Below, piece by piece: positions 15,711-22,866 of a stretch of DNA of 36,913 nt. The translations under genes and the position numbers were made by a program. How positions within the stretch are numbered: the first letter of the stretch is position 1; each line of letters begins with the position of its first letter. The notes under the pieces are model-generated. The model was given only the letters and a program-made list of their open reading frames with translations, had not been told where the DNA came from and ran no database searches. The stretch comes from JBCDBH01 sp039184055 (lineage in GTDB: Bacteria > Acidobacteriota > Thermoanaerobaculia > Multivoradales > J023), in NCBI GenBank assembly GCA_039184055.1, contig JBCDBH010000013.1:1-36913 (forward strand), read 5' to 3'.

Positions 15711-16432
15711 GTCGACACCTCGGCCGTGTCCGTGGCCTGCATGTGATGGAGGTAGATGCGCTCGATCTCGTGCGCGTCGACCGCCGTGGCATCGAGCAGC
15801 TCGGCCAGCACACCGGCACGCATGATGCCGATACGCGTGGCCATCGACTTGGCGCGGAAGAGATCGTGCGTGGTGAGAAGAACGGCGGCGCCACGATCGC
15901 GTTCGGCGAGGATGGCACGTCCGAACTCGTTGGCGGCCGAAGGATCGAGACCCGACATCGGTTCGTCGAGCAAAAGCGCCTTCGCCTCACGTGCGGCGGC
16001 GATCCCCAAACCCACCTTTTGACGCATGCCCTTCGAATAGCCGGCGACCCGCTCCTTCGCACGCCCGGGCTCGAGCCCCTGCACGCCGAGAATCTCGAGA
16101 TAGTCCGCGTCGCTCCGTGTGCCACCGCTCATCCGGTCGAAGAGCGCGAGGTTCTCCACACCCGTCAGCTCGTCGTAGAGCATGACGTTCTCCGGGATGT
16201 AGGCGACGGCACGTCGCGCCCGCACCGGATCACGGGCCGGATCGACACCATCGACCTCGACGCTGCCTTCGTCGGCGGTCGTGAACCCGAGAAAAAGCCG
16301 GACCGTCGTCGTCTTGCCCGCGCCATTGGCGCCGATCAGACAGAGCACCTCACCGGGATCGACCTCGAGGTCGAGACGATCGACGGCGACAGTGGTTCCG
16401 TAGCGTTTGGTGACTCCATTGGCACGCAGCAT
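15707..16432 (-). CDS. ABC transporter ATP-binding protein
   Basis: The protein has 241 residues with all ATPase motifs: Walker A GANGAGKT (34-41), signature YSKGMRQKV (132-140, the SKGM variant usual in ABC-2 exporters), Walker B LLLDEP (153-158) and the switch histidine in TTHD (His189). It is the first gene of a three-gene minus-strand operon with two DUF3526-like permeases, and its stop overlaps the first permease start. It powers the exporter from the cytoplasm. The operon diverges from the metallo-beta-lactamase gene. Confidence 0.92.
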   Translation of the reverse strand: MLRANGVTKRYGTTVAVDRLDLEVDPGEVLCLIGANGAGKTTTVRLFLGFTTADEGSVEVDGVDPARDPVRARRAVAYIPENVMLYDELTGVENLALFDRMSGGTRSDADYLEILGVQGLEPGRAKERVAGYSKGMRQKVGLGIAAAREAKALLLDEPMSGLDPSAANEFGRAILAERDRGAAVLLTTHDLFRAKSMATRIGIMRAGVLAELLDATAVDAHEIERIYLHHMQATDTAEVST

Positions 16433-16775
16433 GGCTTACTCCATGTGGGATGAGAGATCAGCGTCGATCGAACAACTCATGCTCGACACTGTATTCGAGC
16501 ACGCAAGCTAGCAGGATGAAGCAAGATCACACGGATGTCTGGCAAACACGTACGTCTCGAATCGACTCGAAGGCACATCGGATCTCGCAAAGAGATCACA
16601 TTCTCAGAAACACAACTTGCGACTGTCAAGGGGTAGAGGTCCTATGTCCAAACGACTGCTTCGCCCCACCGATCACCTGAGGATTGACGTACGATTGGGC
16701 GCGTCACGCTCACTCCAGATCGAATTCCCGGTGCCGAGCAACATCTCGATACAAACCTCGCCACACGCCGTGCCC
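16433..16775. other. Spacer between the ABC operon and the metallo-beta-lactamase gene
   Basis: This 343-bp divergent intergenic region is lower in GC than its surroundings. It holds a small hairpin GATCTC/GAGATC around GCAAA (16581-16597). The metallo-beta-lactamase frame stays open back to 16617, with an ATG at 16644 behind AGAGGT, but those codons precede the lipoprotein signal and are probably untranslated. TTGACG at 16684-16689 could be a -35, but no good -10 follows. I see no other gene. Confidence 0.5.
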
Positions 16776-17549
16776 ATGAGGGCTCTGTTTCGTCTCATGG
16801 GCTGGCTTCTCATGGTCTATCTTCTCGGTGCGTGCACGCCAGCCGAGTCGCCGACCGCCACCCGGAAACCTCCCGGGGATGTCGTCCTTCGCGAGCTACG
16901 CCCGGGAATCTGGCTGCATGCGTCTCTCTATATCTATCCGAGCGGTTCGACGTTCCCTTCGAACGGCCTGATCGTCCGCGAAGGTGACGGTCTGTTGCTC
17001 ATCGACACCTCCTGGGGAGAGCTGGCGACGGTCGAGCTACTGCGTCAAATCGACGAAACGATCGGTCTACCGATCCGGCGAGCCGTCATCACGCATTTCC
17101 ACTACGATCGTCTCGCGGGTGTGGACCATCTCGAGAGTCTCGGTATCGAAGTCTGGACCCATCCCGACACCCCCGGACTCTCGATCGCGCTCGGTACCCC
17201 GGTGCCCGATCGCACGCTCGAAACGCTCGTCGATCCCGGCGACTCGGTCCAGCTCGGTTCGGTCGAGGTGCTCTACCCCGGCCCCGGTCATACCGACGAC
17301 AACCTGATGGTGTGGATCCCCGACCAACGCGTGCTCTTCGGCGGTTGCGCCGTACGACCCGGAGCCACCGGCTCACTCGGCAACACCGCCGACGCCGATC
17401 TCGACCATTGGCCCGAAGCGATTCGAATCGCGAAAGATCGTTATCCCGAAGCCGAGATCGTCATCCCCAGCCACGGCCCACCCGCCGGGCCGGAGCTCCT
17501 CGATCACACGATTTCGCTGTTGGCAGATCGCAAACCTGACCTTTTCTGA
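16776..17549 (+). CDS. Subclass B1 metallo-beta-lactamase, probable lipoprotein
   Basis: The protein has 257 residues from ATG 16776. Its signal peptide ends in the lipobox LLGAC, with Cys at about residue 20, so it is probably anchored to a membrane like NDM enzymes. All six B1 zinc ligands are present: His107, His109 and His172 for Zn1 (HFHYDR, GPGHTDDN), and Asp111, Cys191 and His233 for Zn2 (FGGCAVR, IPSHGPP). The segment GNTADADLDHWPEAI and LIDTSWG closely resemble VIM-type enzymes. B1 enzymes hydrolyse penicillins, cephalosporins and carbapenems; here the activity is predicted only. The neighbourhood shows no integron, transposase or other resistance gene, so it looks like a native chromosomal gene. 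The start is uncertain: GTG 16770 and ATG 16644 are in frame. Confidence 0.93.
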   Translation: MRALFRLMGWLLMVYLLGACTPAESPTATRKPPGDVVLRELRPGIWLHASLYIYPSGSTFPSNGLIVREGDGLLLIDTSWGELATVELLRQIDETIGLPIRRAVITHFHYDRLAGVDHLESLGIEVWTHPDTPGLSIALGTPVPDRTLETLVDPGDSVQLGSVEVLYPGPGHTDDNLMVWIPDQRVLFGGCAVRPGATGSLGNTADADLDHWPEAIRIAKDRYPEAEIVIPSHGPPAGPELLDHTISLLADRKPDLF

Positions 17550-17680
17550 TCGAGTTTTACGCGTTTTTGGTAAAGACACCTCGTCACGAGCAAATCATGA
17601 CTGCTCGTACGAGACGCTGCAAACGATCTGAAAGTCGATGACTCGCCCAATGGAAACGGCCGTTTTAAGATTTCCGCAGT

Positions 17681-17718
17681 TAGATATAAGTAGAGAGACC
17701 CTTGATCAATCATATCTA
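17681..17718 (+). promoter_or_regulatory. Probable -10 and nested dyads before the small peptide gene
   Basis: TATAAG (17685-17690) is a possible -10. TAGATAT (17681-17687) and ATATCTA (17712-17718) are 7-bp inverted arms 24 bp apart, and the 8-bp palindrome TTGATCAA (17702-17709) lies between them. The ribosome site AGGAG follows at once. This could be an operator or an RNA structure controlling the whole cluster. Confidence 0.4.
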
Positions 17719-17734
17719 GACAGGAGTATTCACG

Positions 17735-17941
17735 ATGAAAACAAAATTTCGCCTCAACCTCATCGGATTCGTCATCTTTCTCACGTGCATGTTGATCGGT
17801 CCCGCAATCGGTGGGCTGTCACAGGCGGAAGGCTGTGTGTTGAACAACGCCGAACCGCCGCACACACGCTGCTTCGGATTCGATGGAACCGCGTGGCGTA
17901 ATCGCCCGTGCAACGGCATTCCGATGGACTGCTCGCTGTGA
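17735..17941 (+). CDS. Small exported four-cysteine peptide
   Basis: The 68-residue product starts at ATG 17735, with AGGAG nine bases upstream. Residues 5-31 form a signal peptide (LIGFVIFLTCMLIGPAIG), leaving a mature peptide of about 37-44 residues with cysteines at 34, 46, 59 and 66, which could make two disulfides. There is no cleavage or modification motif that I recognise. The next gene starts 8 bp later. The pair of a tiny exported peptide and a propeller lipoprotein recalls the NVEALA-peptide and BF3164-lipoprotein neighbourhoods of Bacteroidetes, although the peptide sequences are not alike. A secreted signal, toxin or ligand for the following genes is a hypothesis. Confidence 0.75.
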   Translation: MKTKFRLNLIGFVIFLTCMLIGPAIGGLSQAEGCVLNNAEPPHTRCFGFDGTAWRNRPCNGIPMDCSL

Positions 17942-17949
17942 GGTATGGC

Positions 17950-19215
17950 ATGCACATGATCGGCTCCGCTACACGATTCACTCCTCGGCCCAGACCAGCC
18001 AGGCTGGTTCTCACGATCCTCACCACGACCCTCCTGATCAGCTGTGCTCAGCTCACCGCCCAATCTCTCGATCCCGAGGTTTGCCATCGCATCACCCTCG
18101 AAGAAGAGATCATGTGGCCAGCCGCAGCCGTCTGGCTAGACGACGAGATCGCACTCGTCGATGCGACTCAGGGATCCCTGCGCGCCGTCCGAGTCGACGG
18201 TGCGCATCGGGGAGCGGTCCGCGCTCTCTCTGAGATCAGGGAAGGAATCGATCGGTCTCGATCGCCGCTCGAAGTCGAGCAGTTGCAATGGTCAGTACCT
18301 GTATTGATCCAACAGCTTCCGAACGGTGGGATGTTCATCGAGGAGGAGCTGCAGGTCGAGCGTCAAGACGGCAAGAACGAGGTGCTAGAGCGAGCATACC
18401 GACTCGACGCGACTCGACAGGTCGAGCGCATCGATCCGATCGACCGCCTCCCACTGACCTCGACGCCGAGCGCGTACTCCCGGTTGAGCACCTACGACAC
18501 GATCGCCTTCGGCGATGGCTATCTTGCCTTCGCGGATTTCCGGAGCGAGGAAACCAAGAACTACCACCGTGGTTTCACCTACTTCGACCGAGACGAGCAG
18601 CTGACCCTCGAACCGCATTTCACCCCCTACGGCGATGCCATCCAGTGGTACCTCCTCCTCAGTCCGCTCAGCGCCACGCTCGACGACGACGCGTTCTTCC
18701 TCTTGCTCGAGGATGAGAAGACACACGTCTCGGTATCCCTCGGCCAGGCGGATTTCGACCGCGACCAGATCATCTCCCTGCGCGCCTTGCCCGCTCCTTA
18801 CGACCGGCTTCCAACCTTCGAAGATACACCCCGAGAAGCCGACGTCGATCGAGAAATCGCCGGGCTTCGCAAGCTCGAGGAGAGCATCGCGATCACAGGG
18901 CTCTTCGGGTGGAACGAGGCGCTCTATCTGCCGGCGAAGCAGGCCGCGACCGACGACGGACCGATCACCTGGGAGCTTCTACAGCTGGATCCCGCCGATG
19001 GCTCCCTGATCAACAAGATTCCGCTACCCGAAACCCGAGCGCGACACCTCACCGTGATACCAGGCGACACGTTCTGGGCGTTCATCGAACGTGATCGAGC
19101 CTTCGCTTACGGACCGCGCTACAAAACCTACGTACGGGCACGCTCCGTGATGTTGCTCCCGGCTCGTTGGATGACCGGCGACTCGGAGCTCACCCGCCCC
19201 GTGCACTGCCGATAG
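17950..19215 (+). CDS. Beta-propeller-like lipoprotein of unknown function
   Basis: The protein has 421 residues from ATG 17950, preceded by GAGGT, 8 bp after the peptide gene. The signal peptide ends LLISC, a lipobox with Cys at about residue 32. The mature part shows repeated strand-turn patterns (LDDEIALVDATQGSLRAVRV, LPNGGMFIEEEL, FGDGYLAFADFR, ITWELLQLDPADGSLINKI) that resemble six-bladed propeller lipoproteins (TolB-like or NHL-like), with acidic loops and no catalytic motif. It should sit on the periplasmic or outer face of a membrane. An ATG at 17956 is an alternative start. I do not recognise a named family; the fold is an inference from pattern. Confidence 0.75.
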   Translation: MHMIGSATRFTPRPRPARLVLTILTTTLLISCAQLTAQSLDPEVCHRITLEEEIMWPAAAVWLDDEIALVDATQGSLRAVRVDGAHRGAVRALSEIREGIDRSRSPLEVEQLQWSVPVLIQQLPNGGMFIEEELQVERQDGKNEVLERAYRLDATRQVERIDPIDRLPLTSTPSAYSRLSTYDTIAFGDGYLAFADFRSEETKNYHRGFTYFDRDEQLTLEPHFTPYGDAIQWYLLLSPLSATLDDDAFFLLLEDEKTHVSVSLGQADFDRDQIISLRALPAPYDRLPTFEDTPREADVDREIAGLRKLEESIAITGLFGWNEALYLPAKQAATDDGPITWELLQLDPADGSLINKIPLPETRARHLTVIPGDTFWAFIERDRAFAYGPRYKTYVRARSVMLLPARWMTGDSELTRPVHCR

Positions 19216-19233
19216 CGTCATCGAGAAACGAAC

Positions 19234-21402
19234 ATGCGAGCCGCACCGCGCATCGTCCTGATCGATCCGTTGAATCGGGCTCTGAAGCGCCTCAGCGGCT
19301 CGCATATCCCCTTCATTTCGATCATCCTCGGACTCGTTCTAGCTTCGAGTCCAGCATCAGCTCAGCTTCTTTTCCGTCATGGCGAGCCGACCACGCAGAC
19401 CACGCGTGTGGTTCGAGTCGACGACACGATCTGGTTCACCGGACTGAGCGATACCGCTTACCGGTTCGAAATCCTCGAACCGACTCCTCCATCGACCTCG
19501 AACGACATCGGGTATCGAGTCACGCTCAGTTCCGATGGCACGTGTCCCGAGAGCACGACAACGGTCGTGGCCGCCGCGTGGGATCAGACCTTCATCGGCA
19601 GCGCCTGTGGCCTGTTCCGATTCGATGGTGTTTCGACTGCCCGACCCGTACTGGAGGAGGCCTTCGGTTCGAGCGAGATTCTCGCTCTGGCCTTCGATGG
19701 ACGATGGCTTTGGATCGGTACCGACCAAGGTGTTTTTCGCGCCGAGCAAGCCAATGAAGCACCACGGTTGCTCGATTGCCCCACCGCGACGCCATGTGAG
19801 CCAATCATTGCGGAACGGACCGAGAGTCTGCTCGTTCTCGATGGCGAGATCCTCATTGGCACCAAGGGAAACGGATACAGGCTCGATCTCCAAAACCTCA
19901 CTCGGCACCCGATCTTCACGGGCCAGAAATATTGGGTCCGCGGCTTTCGCAGGCTCGACGAACACTCGATCGCGATCCTGGTGTCGACGAATTTCTCAAC
20001 TCCTGAACCTGCCGAGATCGGCCCGGCTTTTCGCCTCGATTTGCAATCAGGCAGCGTTGAACAACTCGGAACACAATCGACCATACGAGATGTGGTCACA
20101 ACTCCCACCGCCACATGGTTGGTGACATCCGCCACGCTTTTCCGCATGGTGAACGACGACGCACGTCCGATCTACCGCGCTGACAATCCGGGCGCATTCG
20201 CTCGAGATAAGGCTTTCGAATCCCTCGCACCGGTCGACCAAGGTCTTGTTGTGGGAACCTCCGAACGCGCGTATCTACTGTCGGATCAGGAGCTCATCGA
20301 GTTACAGCCTCGCAAAGACCATGCGATCGCCGTTCTACAAATCGTGCCGACGGAGCGTGGCACGTGGCTGGCCACGTCAGATGGTGCCTACGAGCTGTCG
20401 CCAGACGGAACAATCGAGATCGCACTGTCGACCGTCAAGATCTTCGGTACCCATGTGCGCCTCTCAGGCAGTCTGACCATCGACCGTGTGCGCTACCGTG
20501 ACGCCGATTCCGTTGCCGAGCCACGCTTCTTCGTCGCGATGCACTCCAACCACAAAAGGTTTGCCCAACGAGAATCCAACCTCGACCAATACAGTGAATG
20601 GTCGACCATCGACTACCCATTAGCTGGGCCCTATAGCCGTGTTCACTACCGTGTTCGTGACGAATTCGGCAATGCCACGGACGAGCAAACGATTCACGTC
20701 TTGAGTCTCCGTGTCGTACAGTTCTTTCAATTCATACTCGGCTTGCTCGTACTCTTCTTTCTCCTGATCTTCCTATTCTTCATCGGTGCGATTCGAAGCC
20801 GTCATCTGATCGCTGGTATCCAGATCTTTCCAAAGTTCTTCCAGCTTCCATTCTGGTGGTTCCTCGAAACCCCGTGCGGAAAGAGCATCATTTTCAAGCG
20901 GAGATGGCAAACCGAACAATGGAGCGAGCCTGACGAGCAACCGGAGATACTGGAACTTGCCTCAGACATCGCTGCCGAACTCAGCCCGAGCGAAACGGTT
21001 CGACGGCATCTTCCACCATTCGATGCCAGGACTCCCACAGCGACGTTGACCTCATTGGGCAGCCAGCTCCATCGGGACACCACTCGAGTCGTGATTCTTG
21101 TCCGGCTTCGCAACTATATGGAATCAAAAGAAGATATCGAACACGCGGTTCTGGCATCGCCAGCTTGCCGGGGTGTCAACGACCTCGAGATTCTCAGGCA
21201 GCTCTTGCAATCAGGAGGCTTCCTATTCCTCTTCGCCGCGCCAGACGAGAGCTCATCGGACACGAAATGGGCCGTGGGTCTGTCACGTTTCGCCGACGCG
21301 TATCCGTGGAAAACCAATCACATCGCCATTGCTGATCAATCCATTGAGATCGAAGGATTCACCACGCTCCCGTCGGAGCCACCAGCGACCCGTCAACCGT
21401 GA
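19234..21402 (+). CDS. One-pass membrane receptor: propeller ectodomain with degenerate NACHT-like cytoplasmic domain
   Basis: The protein has 722 residues and starts 18 bp after the lipoprotein gene. An N-terminal signal segment (IPFISIILGLVLASSPASA) precedes blades of a two-component-regulator type propeller (WLWIGTDQGVFRA, GTWLATSDGAYELSPDG). An Ig-like Y_Y_Y-type domain follows (about 405-490, ending VHYRVRDEFGNATDEQTIHV). One transmembrane helix spans about 493-519. The C-terminal 200 residues follow NACHT order: a P-loop-like position (594-604, FDARTPTAT) without the GKS/T, VRLRNY (623-628), FLFLFAAPDES (663-673) in the Walker B place where DGLDE is expected, and a short end. Instead of a kinase the receptor thus seems to carry a dead NTPase fold. 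No histidine kinase motif is seen. It overlaps the convergent dacB-type gene by 10 bp. Confidence 0.8.
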   Translation: MRAAPRIVLIDPLNRALKRLSGSHIPFISIILGLVLASSPASAQLLFRHGEPTTQTTRVVRVDDTIWFTGLSDTAYRFEILEPTPPSTSNDIGYRVTLSSDGTCPESTTTVVAAAWDQTFIGSACGLFRFDGVSTARPVLEEAFGSSEILALAFDGRWLWIGTDQGVFRAEQANEAPRLLDCPTATPCEPIIAERTESLLVLDGEILIGTKGNGYRLDLQNLTRHPIFTGQKYWVRGFRRLDEHSIAILVSTNFSTPEPAEIGPAFRLDLQSGSVEQLGTQSTIRDVVTTPTATWLVTSATLFRMVNDDARPIYRADNPGAFARDKAFESLAPVDQGLVVGTSERAYLLSDQELIELQPRKDHAIAVLQIVPTERGTWLATSDGAYELSPDGTIEIALSTVKIFGTHVRLSGSLTIDRVRYRDADSVAEPRFFVAMHSNHKRFAQRESNLDQYSEWSTIDYPLAGPYSRVHYRVRDEFGNATDEQTIHVLSLRVVQFFQFILGLLVLFFLLIFLFFIGAIRSRHLIAGIQIFPKFFQLPFWWFLETPCGKSIIFKRRWQTEQWSEPDEQPEILELASDIAAELSPSETVRRHLPPFDARTPTATLTSLGSQLHRDTTRVVILVRLRNYMESKEDIEHAVLASPACRGVNDLEILRQLLQSGGFLFLFAAPDESSSDTKWAVGLSRFADAYPWKTNHIAIADQSIEIEGFTTLPSEPPATRQP

Positions 21403-22850
21403 TCGATGATCGCGCGGACGATCTGATCCTGCGCGCGACGTGAACGCCAGGCGCTGCGACTTTTGTTGGTCAGGATCGAGAAAGCATAGAGACGGCCGGA
21501 GCGCGCTTTGGCGTAACCGGAAAGCGTCGAAACCCCGGACAAGGTACCCGTTTTGGCGAGCACGTTGCCGAGGTACGGTGGTTCATTGAGCCGTTTCTCG
21601 AGGCTTTGATCTTCGACTCCGCTCGCCGCCAGGGTACGCATGAACACGCGGCCGTGAGGATGGCGGTACATGACCTCGAGAAGATGGGTGAGCTGACGTG
21701 GGGTAAAGAGGTTGTTACGACTCATCCCGGAGCCATCGGACATCCGCCAGCCGTTCGACATACCGATACCGTCGAGAAAATCGCTGACGATGCCCAAACC
21801 CTCGGCCCACGTCCCACGACGACACAAGGCGGCGGCGAGGCCTTTGAGAACCGCTTCGGCATAGAAATTCTGACTGCGGCGGTTGACCACCTCGAGCACG
21901 GTGACCAGATCGGTGCGCTCGATCAACACTCGACGCCAGGCCGCATGGGGCAAGGAACGCACCGGCTTCAGCTCGCCTTCGATCACCAGGCCTTCGCTCG
22001 CCAGAACATCGACCAGAGCGCGACCGAAGTACTCCACGGGCTCATAGACGGCGACCCATTTCTCGGACGGTGGGTCACCGATTGGAATCTGACCGCCCAC
22101 CGTCAACACACCCGGTGCGCTCCTGCCGATCCGCACAAAGCGCTGGCCACGACCACGCGCCACCGTCTCGACCTGACCTTCGACCCGAAAACCCGGAACT
22201 TCAGGCACCAGCTCGACGGTGGCCGCGCGCCCGGTTCGTGTCGGGCGGACACGCACCAAAATACAGTTGTCGCTGAACGACAACGCGTCGACCGGAGCTT
22301 CGTACCAGCGGTCGAGCTGGTTTGTCGGCCAGTCTGGATGCACGAGCTCGTCGTCGAACACTCCGTGATCGAGCACCAAATCACCGCTCACCACGCGTAG
22401 CCCTTTGGCACGGAGCTTTCGGGCCCAATCACGAAAGACATTGAGCGGATCGTCGAGCCAGCGGCGACCGGAAAAGGTCGGGTCGCCACTACCGACCACC
22501 GCCAGATCGCCATCGAGCCGACCGTCGACCATTCGACCTTCGGCCAGGATTTGCGTCTCGAAGAAAAAGCCCGGACCGAGTCGATCGAGCGCCGCGGCGC
22601 TGGTCAGCAATTTGGTGTTCGAAGCGATGATGTGGCGCGTATCGGCGCGATAGCTGTAGGCGGTTTGCGCGCTGTCGACCGCCACCACATGGACACCGAC
22701 CTCACGCGCGACGTTCTTGGCCGCTCGCACGCCGTCGTTGACCCGGGTCGAAAACGTGTCGTTCGGTGCTTCCGAGAGCGCTGGAACCGTCGACACGACG
22801 GTCATCCATGCCCACGCCAGACATAGCGCGAAGAATCTCATCACTCGCAT
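21393..22850 (-). CDS. dacB: D-alanyl-D-alanine carboxypeptidase/endopeptidase, PBP4 family (S13)
   Basis: The protein has 485 residues from ATG 22850 with signal peptide MRFFALCLAWAWMTVVS. It shows the three penicillin-binding motifs: SNTK (Ser77-Lys80, nucleophile and base), SRN (377-379) and KTG (433-435). The long insert between the first two motifs is the mark of class C PBP4 enzymes, which trim or cleave peptidoglycan stem peptides in the periplasm. The frame is open to 23036, but that part overlaps the transporter gene and precedes the signal peptide. It lies 16 bp after the nucleoside transporter gene in the hflK operon. Its 3' end overlaps the convergent receptor gene. Confidence 0.9.
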   Translation of the reverse strand: MRVMRFFALCLAWAWMTVVSTVPALSEAPNDTFSTRVNDGVRAAKNVAREVGVHVVAVDSAQTAYSYRADTRHIIASNTKLLTSAAALDRLGPGFFFETQILAEGRMVDGRLDGDLAVVGSGDPTFSGRRWLDDPLNVFRDWARKLRAKGLRVVSGDLVLDHGVFDDELVHPDWPTNQLDRWYEAPVDALSFSDNCILVRVRPTRTGRAATVELVPEVPGFRVEGQVETVARGRGQRFVRIGRSAPGVLTVGGQIPIGDPPSEKWVAVYEPVEYFGRALVDVLASEGLVIEGELKPVRSLPHAAWRRVLIERTDLVTVLEVVNRRSQNFYAEAVLKGLAAALCRRGTWAEGLGIVSDFLDGIGMSNGWRMSDGSGMSRNNLFTPRQLTHLLEVMYRHPHGRVFMRTLAASGVEDQSLEKRLNEPPYLGNVLAKTGTLSGVSTLSGYAKARSGRLYAFSILTNKSRSAWRSRRAQDQIVRAIIDHG

Positions 22851-22866
22851 CGGACGCCTCGTCGAC

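Noticed and set aside
16776..17549. Reading the metallo-beta-lactamase as a glyoxalase II or other MBL-fold hydrolase
   Set aside because: The Cys191 ligand in FGGC and the VIM-like GNTADAD segment are specific to B1 beta-lactamases; glyoxalases have Asp in that place.
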